DNA of 64,000 nucleotides from Marivirga arenosa (GTDB lineage: Bacteria > Bacteroidota > Bacteroidia > Cytophagales > Cyclobacteriaceae): contig NZ_CP129968.2 of assembly GCF_030503875.2 (NCBI RefSeq), positions 310,001-374,000 of the forward strand, in the 5' to 3' direction. This document shows, piece by piece, positions 54,189 through 61,901 of this stretch. The number at the start of each line of letters is the position of its first letter. Position 1 is the first letter of the stretch. The notes beneath the pieces were generated by a model. It worked only from the letters and a program-made list of their open reading frames with translations, was not told where the DNA came from and ran no database searches. The position numbers and the translations under genes are program-made.

Positions 54189-55997
54189 TTAATTAACAAA
54201 ATCACCTCTTAAATTTCGAAATCGTTTTCTAGCTTCTGCTACAAAAATGCTCCCTGGATAATCGCGCAATAGAATTTGATACAATTCTTTCGCTTTTTCA
54301 TTATTTTGAAGTAATTCTTCATGAATTACTGCCATTTCAAAAAGCGCATCATCTGTTAAAATATCATATGGCATTTCATTGACTATGGTATTTAACAAAT
54401 CAATGGCTTCATCATAAAGGCCAATATCTTTATTTCTTTTTGCCTTAAGCCAAAGCAACTCATCTAAGATAGGATGTTCTTGATATTCAATAATCAGACT
54501 ATCCAAAGTTTGTTGGGCTCGTTGATATTTATTTTGATACAGCATCAAATCTACATCTGCATAGGCGCGAAGCGCCTTTTGCGTAGAATCTAGAATAGTA
54601 TTGTTTTTTATTAAGATGCTTAAGTCCATAGCATCGTTTGCTATCTCTCTTCTAGTAGCATTTTTCAAAATATCTAGATGTTCTTGGGCTAATTTGAACT
54701 CTCCTTTGTAAAATGAAAGTTTAGCATTTTTCAATTTTGCATTTTCACCCAAATCTTCATTTTTATGACTTTTTTCTACCTGGTAATAAAGCAATACAGA
54801 TTCCCATGGTTGTTCAATAATAACAAATATATCTCCCAAGTTTAGTTTTGAAATTGCAATGATATCTCGATCAGCATTAGGATAATTAATTATGTTTTGA
54901 AGAATATTTATAGCGGTATCAAATTCTTCTAGATAAAATGCATGTAGCAATGCCTTTTGTCTATAAGCTTCTAAAGTATAATATGAAAGTCCGATATTCT
55001 TTATGAGGTTATCATAAGAATGAACCAGTTCTCGAATTGCAGTGGTATCAATAGGAAATTGATTTTTAATTTTTATTTCCTGAGCCTTAATAACCATCTG
55101 TTTTGCTTTTATATAATTTCTCGAATCTGGATAGTTATCCACTACATAAGAAAAAATCATTTCAGCAACTTCATACTCTCCATTTTCAAAAGCAAGAGTT
55201 CCAATTTCTAAACTATTTTCACCCTGAAGTTGGTTTCGCTTATCAATTGCCCGAGCCTGAATAAAAGCAGCATAAAAATTTTCCAATTGTAAATTGGCCC
55301 AAATTAATAGATCTGCATACATATCCTTTTCATTTGAATTTTGCAGCTTATCCATAATCTTTTCCACAAAAGCTTGTAGCTCCTCATCTTCTGTCAATGA
55401 GAGCTGCAGCATATTCTTCACATAGCGTATATTATTAGGTCTTTCTAGCGCATATTTTAGGTATTCGTTTACCATTTTATCTTTTTGACTCGTATAGCGG
55501 TAGAGTGTCGCTAATTGAATGGCAAATGCATTAGGATCCCTCATTATTGATCTAGCTGCTAAATACAGTCTTTCTGCATATTCTCTATGTTGTTTGTTAA
55601 TAAAAAATTGAGCAGCTGATCTAAGGTTGGCTAAATTTTCAAGAACATTGGTTTCAATTTTATCATAATATTTTTCTGCTTTTGCGCTGTCATTAACGGT
55701 AATATAGTAATCCACAAAATCGACTTGATAACTGATGTTATTTGGATAAATCTTATTAATAGATTTCAGATAATCTTCAGCTTCTTTATTGTATTGTTTT
55801 GCGTATAAAAGTTCTAGATAATTTTTGTGGATAAAAGCAATGTTTTGCGGAGACTCCGCCAGCTGTCTATAAATAGATATTGCCTTTTCGTATTCTCCGT
55901 CTTTATAATAAGCATCTGCCAATCTTATTTCTTGGTTTGATTGGGCAAAGCTTATAGTTGTTGCAATTAAGAAATATGTAAAAATGATATATCTCAT
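54189..55997 (-). CDS. Exported TPR-repeat protein
   Basis: A 602-aa periplasmic protein (signal peptide about 1-18) made almost wholly of tetratricopeptide-like helical repeats, for example DAYYKDGEYEKAISIYRQLAE (about 28-48), GTLAFENGEYEVAEMIFSYVVDNYPDS (about 260-286) and EELLQNNEKAKELYQILLRDYPGS near the end. Such solenoids serve as protein-protein scaffolds; several Bacteroidota relatives sit next to the origin or to gliding/T9SS genes. It is the last gene on the left side of the putative origin, with a 354-bp AT-rich region directly upstream. Confidence 0.85.
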   Translation of the reverse strand: MRYIIFTYFLIATTISFAQSNQEIRLADAYYKDGEYEKAISIYRQLAESPQNIAFIHKNYLELLYAKQYNKEAEDYLKSINKIYPNNISYQVDFVDYYITVNDSAKAEKYYDKIETNVLENLANLRSAAQFFINKQHREYAERLYLAARSIMRDPNAFAIQLATLYRYTSQKDKMVNEYLKYALERPNNIRYVKNMLQLSLTEDEELQAFVEKIMDKLQNSNEKDMYADLLIWANLQLENFYAAFIQARAIDKRNQLQGENSLEIGTLAFENGEYEVAEMIFSYVVDNYPDSRNYIKAKQMVIKAQEIKIKNQFPIDTTAIRELVHSYDNLIKNIGLSYYTLEAYRQKALLHAFYLEEFDTAINILQNIINYPNADRDIIAISKLNLGDIFVIIEQPWESVLLYYQVEKSHKNEDLGENAKLKNAKLSFYKGEFKLAQEHLDILKNATRREIANDAMDLSILIKNNTILDSTQKALRAYADVDLMLYQNKYQRAQQTLDSLIIEYQEHPILDELLWLKAKRNKDIGLYDEAIDLLNTIVNEMPYDILTDDALFEMAVIHEELLQNNEKAKELYQILLRDYPGSIFVAEARKRFRNLRGDFVN

Positions 55998-56397
55998 TTC
56001 AATTTTTTAGAATACACTTTTAGTTTTCTCCACACACATAATATTATATTATTTAAATATATATAAACTATTATCTATTGTTAGTCTTGTTGATATGTGG
56101 ATAATTTATTCATTTATTTATTTCTTCTGTCTTCTGTATATTAAATGTAGATAATTAATATGCTTATCCACTTTTAATTTTCTGAAAATCTGTGAATTAA
56201 CATATATTAGATTTTTTGTTTATAAGTTTTGAATAACTTCTGTGTATATAGATTGTGTGGATGAAGGTGTAGATAGATCTAACTTTTTTACACTTATACT
56301 ATTCACTTATTCACTTTCTATCTCTAATTGCTTATCAGTGTTTATAAATGTTTATAAGTCCTCTTCTTTTACACTATTATCCACTTCGTTTTCCACA
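55998..56397. other. Candidate chromosomal replication origin (oriC)
   Basis: A 354-bp gap between two minus-strand genes, extending slightly into the next gene, contains one perfect DnaA box (TGTGGATAA, 56096-56104, minus orientation) and one-mismatch boxes: TTATCCACT at 56164-56172 and 56377-56385, TGTGGATGA at 56256-56264, TTATTCACT at 56307-56315 and TTTTCCACA at 56389-56397; weaker forms at 56191 and 56241. A stretch made almost only of A and T at 56039-56075 could be the unwinding element. mnmG (gidA), an origin neighbour in many bacteria, and three parS sites lie 3-5 kb away. Against it: genes on both sides are on the minus strand, so rightward forks would meet them head-on. Confidence 0.6.
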
Positions 56398-58178
56398 CTC
56401 AAATCAAAGTTTTTGTCTATAACTTCCCAATTGGCTTTGACCGTAATTAATTCGTTTAAAAAGATGTATTTTTCACTCTCTTTTAATGTGAATGGATTAC
56501 CAGCATCCCATTTTTGATTATTATTTTGATCCTTTAATAACCTAAGTTTATAATCACCAGGTTCTACATATTGAAATGTATATTCTTCCTGATTGCTAAT
56601 GCTGTCTAACACATTGAATTCTTCATCAAGTAATTCAACAACAAAAGGAACTTCAGCTCCGATTACTTTGCCCTTTATAATTCCATATTCTTCAGCTTGT
56701 TTGAATTCTATTTTTGTAGAAGAGCTTTTACTGCTATCCTTTTCTATTCCAATAAAAGCAGCCTGTCCTATATAGAGATTTAAATTACTTTTCTTTGAGT
56801 TGGATGTATTATTTGAGTTATATAATTGCTTGTTTTCACTTATGTTTTTTGATAATGTATCTGTTTCATTGCTTACACTATCATTTTCATTTGTGGTAGT
56901 ATCAGTATTGAGCGTTGATAAATAAGCTGTAATACTATCGATAGTAGCTTCAACTTGGGATTTATCAAGTTTTGTTAAAATGCTTATATTTTTTTTGTTT
57001 GCAGATATCTTTACGTTTTTATTATCAATTCTGTATACTGGAATACTATCATATCTGATTTGAATTGAATCATAATTAATGTCAAATATTGGTTTAGTGG
57101 TTGAAAGCTCGAATTCTTGAATACCAGATGTTATTTTACCTTCGGGTTTTGTAAGTATTTTAATTGAATCATTTGTTACTCTACTTTCTCTGAATTTAAT
57201 GTATACACTATCAGTTCTATTATTATATGTTGAATCTATAACATGACTTATTAATAAAACAGAATCTGTCTCATATTCTAACTGTGGAAAATTCTCTCTG
57301 TAGACTTTTATGTATTTTGATTTTTCTACATCATTTGCATATATATATTGACTAGAATCAATAGGATTGATTAGAGAGTAATCTTTTATTCCTTTATTAT
57401 ATTGAATAATAAAATCCTTACCAACTGGGCTATATTTTTTTAGTTTAAGCGTGTCCTCATTTCTTTTGTAAGTAGTCAGCTCAATATTGCCTATGCTATC
57501 ATATAGGGAAATTATTTCACTATGGAATCCAAATGCTTCAGATTGCGAATTATTTATTAAATCATTATTACTATCCCTGAAAGTATAAAGTCGATAATTA
57601 CCTGCTTTTAAATTTCTAAAACGATAATTACCATTTTCATCAGTAGTTGTAAAGTATACAGGCTTACCTTGTCTTAAATCTGCTGAATCATAATTTGCAT
57701 CATACAGACCTACTAAAAAATCTTTCTGAGCTTGGTGAGTAAATACATTTTCTACTTGACCCTTAAATTCTAAAGAATCTAAGAATGGACCAGTGCTAAA
57801 TGCTATAACTGGGTTCTCCCATAAATTTCCTTCAGTTATATCCTTTAATGCCTCTCTGAAATTAAAAGTGTAAGTGGTCGAATCTTTTAAAGGTTTTTCT
57901 AATTGAATTATTAATTCTTGTTTTTTCAAATTGGCTTCATAATCAATTTCTTCTCTAGGTGTGATTATTAATTCATTTTGTATTTGTTCTAATTTCATCC
58001 ATTCATTAAAAAATAATCTAATCTCAGTTCCCTTAAAGTTAATGGATTGATCAGCTGGATTGGATTCATATAAGATTGGTGCTTTTTCATCTTTTTCTCC
58101 GCCTGTAGGACTTTGAACTGTAGCACATGCATATATGATTAGAATACTAAAAAGTAGGGAGATATATCTTTTAATCAT
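56352..58178 (-). CDS. Ig-like domain lipoprotein
   Basis: A 608-aa lipoprotein; the lipobox ends at C18 (LIIYAC). It begins ATVQSPTGGEKDEKAPILYESNPADQSINF, the opening of the widespread Bacteroidota Ig-like (SbsA-type) lipoproteins found beside mnmG. Residues 30-130 form the Ig-like domain, 135-220 a carboxypeptidase-regulatory-like fold (NGNYRFRNLKAGNYRLYTF), and a Ser/Thr/Asn-rich stretch (about 430-480) precedes another such domain (about 500-570: YTFQYVEPGDYKLRLLKDQNNNQKWD). Function unknown. It overlaps the upstream methyltransferase gene by four bases. Its last codons contain two DnaA-box-like sequences. Confidence 0.8.
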   Translation of the reverse strand: MIKRYISLLFSILIIYACATVQSPTGGEKDEKAPILYESNPADQSINFKGTEIRLFFNEWMKLEQIQNELIITPREEIDYEANLKKQELIIQLEKPLKDSTTYTFNFREALKDITEGNLWENPVIAFSTGPFLDSLEFKGQVENVFTHQAQKDFLVGLYDANYDSADLRQGKPVYFTTTDENGNYRFRNLKAGNYRLYTFRDSNNDLINNSQSEAFGFHSEIISLYDSIGNIELTTYKRNEDTLKLKKYSPVGKDFIIQYNKGIKDYSLINPIDSSQYIYANDVEKSKYIKVYRENFPQLEYETDSVLLISHVIDSTYNNRTDSVYIKFRESRVTNDSIKILTKPEGKITSGIQEFELSTTKPIFDINYDSIQIRYDSIPVYRIDNKNVKISANKKNISILTKLDKSQVEATIDSITAYLSTLNTDTTTNENDSVSNETDTLSKNISENKQLYNSNNTSNSKKSNLNLYIGQAAFIGIEKDSSKSSSTKIEFKQAEEYGIIKGKVIGAEVPFVVELLDEEFNVLDSISNQEEYTFQYVEPGDYKLRLLKDQNNNQKWDAGNPFTLKESEKYIFLNELITVKANWEVIDKNFDLSVENEVDNSVKEEDL

Positions 58179-59062
58179 TTTTTGATTATATATATAAGAC
58201 TTGAATAATTATTTTGATTTTTATTAGCGTAACTATTTGATTTATAACCTGTTAAGATAGATTTTATGAATTTATTCTTTTGAAATTTATATTTATTACT
58301 TAATAAACTTATGTAATATGCATCTAATTTCATTGGATAGACTTTCTTCACTTTTAAACCATGTTTGAGCATTAATGTGTTCATGGTATCCTGGCTAAAA
58401 TGGTAGAGATGTCTTGGTACATCATATGCAGCCCAATGCTCTTCATAAAATGATTGCTCATAACTATCAATATTAGGAACTGCTATTACTAATTTGCCTT
58501 TTTCTTTTAATATTGATTTTAATTGTTTGATGATGTCATTAAGATCATGTATGTGTTCTAATACATGCCATAGCGTAATAACATCAAACTTCTTATTCTT
58601 TAAATTGAGCTGTTCAATATTTTCTTTAACCTTTGCTTTTTCTGTTGCAATAGATCGGGCTTTTTCATTGGGTTCAATACCATATACTTTCCAGCCATTA
58701 CTTTTCATATTTTCAAGAAAGTATCCGGTTCCGCATCCATAATCTAAAAGTCTACCTTTTTTATGATTAGCAACAGAATTAATTAATTTCCTTTTAGAAG
58801 ACAATGCATACTTTCTTGCAATCTTATATATAAAGTTAATAGGGGAATTAGCCTTGTCTGAGTGTGATATATATTCTTCAGAATTATAATACTTTCCTAT
58901 ATTCTCCTCATCAGGTCTTGGGTTTGTGAATTGAAAATTACAATTATCACACATCATTATATTGAATGATTCCTGACTAACTGAATGATCTTTAACTACT
59001 TTATGATTTTTTAAATTTGATCCACCACAAACAGGGCAATCTGTTAAATTTTCGTAATTCAT
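58175..59062 (-). CDS. Class I SAM methyltransferase with N-terminal zinc-finger-like motif
   Basis: A 295-aa methyltransferase. Two Cys pairs, CPVCGG (8-13) and CDNCNF (38-43), form a likely zinc knuckle. The SAM motif LLDYGCGTGYFLENM is at about 107-121, the acidic loop YGIEPNEKA at about 128-136, and motif post-I VITLWHVLEHIHDL at about 161-174. This is the UbiG/MT-23 type often linked to surface sugar or lipid modification, but the substrate is unknown. It overlaps mnmG by one base (TAATG) and the Ig-like lipoprotein gene by four, so all three form one operon. Confidence 0.88.
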   Translation of the reverse strand: MNYENLTDCPVCGGSNLKNHKVVKDHSVSQESFNIMMCDNCNFQFTNPRPDEENIGKYYNSEEYISHSDKANSPINFIYKIARKYALSSKRKLINSVANHKKGRLLDYGCGTGYFLENMKSNGWKVYGIEPNEKARSIATEKAKVKENIEQLNLKNKKFDVITLWHVLEHIHDLNDIIKQLKSILKEKGKLVIAVPNIDSYEQSFYEEHWAAYDVPRHLYHFSQDTMNTLMLKHGLKVKKVYPMKLDAYYISLLSNKYKFQKNKFIKSILTGYKSNSYANKNQNNYSSLIYIIKK

Positions 59063-60927
59063 TATCTACCTAAATAAACCATTAAAATTGAAATATCAGC
59101 TGGAGTTACTCCACTGATTCTTGATGCCTGTCCTAATGTTTGAGGTCTTACCTTTCTTAACTTTTCTTTTGCCTCAGATGATAATGCAGGGATAGCATTG
59201 AAGTCTAAAGAATCTTTAATCTTTAAATCTTCAAGATTTCTCATTTTTTCAATTAGCTGATTCTCTTTTTCTATATAACTTTCATATTTAATGTTTATCT
59301 CAGATGCTTCTACCACTTCTTTAGTATAACTACTGATCATATCATTTAAATCTTGCTCAATAAACTGTAATTGCTTAAATGAAATCTCAGGACGTTTTAA
59401 GATACTATAGGCATTTGTTTTCTCCTTAATAGGAGAAGACTTAATTTCAGTAAGTTTATCATTAACAGTATTAGGCTTTACTTTATGAGTTTTCAATCCT
59501 TTAATAAACGCATCAATTCTTGACTGTTTTTCTTCAACCTGTTTTAATCGTTCATCTGAAGCTAATCCAATCTTATGACCTAAAGGAGTTAATCTAACGT
59601 CTGCATTATCTTGCCTTAATAAGATTCTGTGTTCTGCTCTGGAGGTAAACATTCTATAAGGCTCTTCCGTCCCTTTATTGATTAAGTCATCTATAAGAAC
59701 ACCAATATATGCTTCTGATCTATTAAGAATGAATTCTTCTTTCTCATTAATTTTCAAATGAGCATTTATACCTGCCATTAAGCCTTGGCAAGCCGCCTCT
59801 TCATAACCAGTGGTACCATTTATTTGACCTGCAAAATACAGATTATCTACTAGTTTAGTTTCTAGTGTTGTCTTCAATTGCGTTGGAGGAAAGAAGTCAT
59901 ATTCAATGGCATAGCCAGGTCTGAACATTTTTACATTCTTGAATCCTTCAATTTCTCTGATGGCCTTATACTGAATATCTTCTGGTAATGAAGTTGAAAA
60001 TCCATTCACATAAACTTCAACAGTATCCCATCCTTCAGGCTCAACAAATATTTGATGTCTATTTCTTTCTGCAAATCTATTAATCTTATCTTCTATAGAA
60101 GGACAATATCTAGGACCTAAACCTTGTATTCTGCCATTAAACATCGGTGATCTTTCAAAGCCATCCTCTAATATTTCGTGAACTATAGGATTTGTATAGG
60201 TGATATGACAGCTTCTTTGATTCTCTAAAGGTTTTGTCTCATTTGAAAAGGAGAACTTTTCAGGTACTTCATCTCCTTTTTGTTCCTCTATTTTAGTGTA
60301 GTCTATTGTTCTTCCGTCAACTCTAGGTGGAGTACCCGTCTTCATCCTTCCTGATTCAAAGCCAAGACTTTCTAATTGTTCTGTTATACCCTTAGAAGCT
60401 CTTTCCGCTGAACGTCCACCACCAAATTGTTTTTCACCTATATGTATAAGCCCATTAAGGAAAGTACCATTCGTAAGAACAACCGCTTTCGCCTTTATTT
60501 TTAGGCCCATACTGGTTTCAATACCTACTACCCTATTATCTTCTACTATGATTCCAGAAACCATTTCTTGCCAGAAATCGAGATTGGGTATTCTTTCCAA
60601 TTGTAATCTCCACTCTTCAGCAAAACGCATTCTATCATTTTGTGTACGAGGACTCCACATTGCAGGACCTTTGGACTTATTAAGCATTCGAAATTGAATC
60701 ATAGATTTATCCGCTATGATACCAGAATAACCACCCAATGCATCAATTTCTCTAACGATTTGCCCTTTTGCTACCCCACCTACCGCTGGGTTACAAGACA
60801 TTTGAGCAATAGTATTCATATTCATGGTAGCTAATAATACCTTTGAACCCATATTAGCTGCAGCCGCTGCTGCTTCACAACCTGCATGACCACCTCCTAC
60901 TACTATCAAGTCGTAATTTTGAAACAT
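59062..60927 (-). CDS. mnmG: tRNA uridine-5-carboxymethylaminomethyl modification enzyme MnmG (GidA)
   Basis: A 621-aa FAD enzyme that, with MnmE, installs the carboxymethylaminomethyl group on U34 of tRNAs. The FAD motif VVGGGHAGCEAA is at 9-20; conserved blocks include MSCNPAVGGVAKGQIVREIDALGG, GRSAERASKGI, MKTGTPPR and the C-terminal SRAEHRILLRQDNAD and YLGR end. The ATG at 60927 is preferred: an in-frame ATG at 60963 would start inside a parS palindrome and add 12 residues (MFHVEHLKW) not usual for the family. It opens a three-gene operon with the methyltransferase and Ig-like lipoprotein. Three parS sites lie in its upstream region. Confidence 0.96.
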   Translation of the reverse strand: MFQNYDLIVVGGGHAGCEAAAAAANMGSKVLLATMNMNTIAQMSCNPAVGGVAKGQIVREIDALGGYSGIIADKSMIQFRMLNKSKGPAMWSPRTQNDRMRFAEEWRLQLERIPNLDFWQEMVSGIIVEDNRVVGIETSMGLKIKAKAVVLTNGTFLNGLIHIGEKQFGGGRSAERASKGITEQLESLGFESGRMKTGTPPRVDGRTIDYTKIEEQKGDEVPEKFSFSNETKPLENQRSCHITYTNPIVHEILEDGFERSPMFNGRIQGLGPRYCPSIEDKINRFAERNRHQIFVEPEGWDTVEVYVNGFSTSLPEDIQYKAIREIEGFKNVKMFRPGYAIEYDFFPPTQLKTTLETKLVDNLYFAGQINGTTGYEEAACQGLMAGINAHLKINEKEEFILNRSEAYIGVLIDDLINKGTEEPYRMFTSRAEHRILLRQDNADVRLTPLGHKIGLASDERLKQVEEKQSRIDAFIKGLKTHKVKPNTVNDKLTEIKSSPIKEKTNAYSILKRPEISFKQLQFIEQDLNDMISSYTKEVVEASEINIKYESYIEKENQLIEKMRNLEDLKIKDSLDFNAIPALSSEAKEKLRKVRPQTLGQASRISGVTPADISILMVYLGR

Positions 60928-60946
60928 ACTATATTTCCATTTTAGG

Positions 60947-60962
60947 TGTTCCACGTGGAACA
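60947..60962. other. parS site 1
   Basis: Perfect 16-bp palindrome TGTTCCACGTGGAACA, matching the ParB-binding consensus tGTTnCACGTGnAACa. It lies 20 bases above the mnmG start. ParB loads here to organise the origin region for segregation. Confidence 0.9.
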
Positions 60963-60992
60963 CATGATTTATTAATTATAATTTTTGATAAC

Positions 60993-61008
60993 TGTTCCAC
61001 GTGGAACA
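60993..61008. other. parS site 2
   Basis: A second perfect TGTTCCACGTGGAACA; the symmetry extends three more bases on each side (60990-61011). It is 46 bases from site 1. Confidence 0.92.
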
Positions 61009-61047
61009 GTTGATTACTCTTTTTAGTTTTGTTCTATACTTAAAAAC

Positions 61048-61063
61048 TGTTCCACGTGGAACA
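61048..61063. other. parS site 3
   Basis: A third perfect TGTTCCACGTGGAACA, 55 bases from site 2 and 8 bases below the ybeY stop codon at 61072. The three sites occupy nearly all of the 144-bp gap between ybeY and mnmG. Confidence 0.92.
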
Positions 61064-61071
61064 CTCAATAT

Positions 61072-61500
61072 TCACAATAATTCTAAAGCTTTATTCTCTG
61101 CTTCTCTCATTTTTGATTTCTCATCTTCTGTTTTGTCTTTGAAACCTATAAGATGAAGTATGCCATGAGCCATTACTCTTGAGAGTTCTTGCTCAAAACC
61201 AATCTTTAAATTATTTGCGTTTTCTTTTATTCTATCTATGCTAATGAAGATATCAGATTCAATTAAGTTGTTTTGTTCTTCAGAATCATTTAAATCAAAT
61301 GTGATGATATCAGTATAAGTGTCATGATCTAAATAATCCAAGTTGATTTTATGTAAATATTCATCTGAACAAAAGATGTAGTTAATTTCAGCTATTTCAT
61401 ACTTATATTGGTCTGCAAGCTGATTTAACCACTTTTTATGCTTTTTAAGTTTCCTTAAGTCAAATTGACAATCCTCTTTAAAAAAGTAAATATTATCCAT
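61072..61500 (-). CDS. ybeY: Endoribonuclease / rRNA maturation factor YbeY
   Basis: A 142-aa metal-dependent RNase needed for 16S rRNA 3'-end processing and ribosome quality control. The signature is MAHGILHLIGFKDKTEDEK, with metal ligands H112 and H116; the third ligand, His in the HGxLHLxGYDH motif of E. coli, is at the place of D122 here. I believe the KDK form is usual in Bacteroidota, so the enzyme is probably active. The start overlaps the stop of the RsbW-like gene by one base (TAATG), which shows translational coupling. parS sites follow directly below. Confidence 0.94.
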   Translation of the reverse strand: MDNIYFFKEDCQFDLRKLKKHKKWLNQLADQYKYEIAEINYIFCSDEYLHKINLDYLDHDTYTDIITFDLNDSEEQNNLIESDIFISIDRIKENANNLKIGFEQELSRVMAHGILHLIGFKDKTEDEKSKMREAENKALELL

Positions 61501-61901
61501 TAACTGATGTAGAAGCTTAATTTTACAGTCTTACCTTCTTGTTCAAAACTTAATTCATCGCTTAATGCTTTCATAAGAAAGATACCTCTTCCGCCTGGTT
61601 TATCAATATTTTCAGGAGCTGTAGGGTCAGGCAATGAATTATAATCAAAACCTTGTCCTTCATCAGAAATATTAAAGGTGATGGTATTCTCTTCCATATT
61701 TAAGGATAGATACACATTCTTATCTTTATTTCCATCATTCCCATGAATTATAGCATTATTAACTGATTCTGTTACAGCAATCATAATATTGCCGTAAATG
61801 TCATCGTCTAAACTGAATCTCTCTTTAGCATTGTCGATAAAGCTTTCAACAATTCTGATGTTTTCACTAAGAGATGGAATACTTATACTGATCTCACTCA
61901 T
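61500..61901 (-). CDS. RsbW/SpoIIAB-like serine kinase (anti-sigma type HATPase)
   Basis: A 133-aa GHKL ATPase of the HATPase_c_2 class. The N box reads VTESVNNAIIHGND (about 43-56) and the G1/G2 boxes are DEGQGFD (about 80-86) and GGRGIFLMKALSDEL (about 103-117). Family members phosphorylate an anti-sigma-factor antagonist or bind a sigma factor. No such antagonist or sigma factor is adjacent; the SpoIIAA-like protein at 32461 is far away and only distantly similar. It overlaps the DUF4175 gene by four bases (ATGA) and ybeY by one, so it is made together with an rRNA maturation enzyme. Confidence 0.9.
   Translation of the reverse strand: MSEISISIPSLSENIRIVESFIDNAKERFSLDDDIYGNIMIAVTESVNNAIIHGNDGNKDKNVYLSLNMEENTITFNISDEGQGFDYNSLPDPTAPENIDKPGGRGIFLMKALSDELSFEQEGKTVKLSFYIS

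Noticed and set aside
56242-56517. A 91-aa plus-strand ORF overlapping the putative origin
   Set aside because: It is antisense to the end of the Ig-like lipoprotein gene, low in complexity and shows no family features; the DnaA-box explanation fits the region better.
60928-60963. A longer MnmG starting at 60963
   Set aside because: The extra 12 codons are translated parS sequence (MFHVEHLKW), which is not part of the MnmG family; the ATG at 60927 gives the standard N-terminus.
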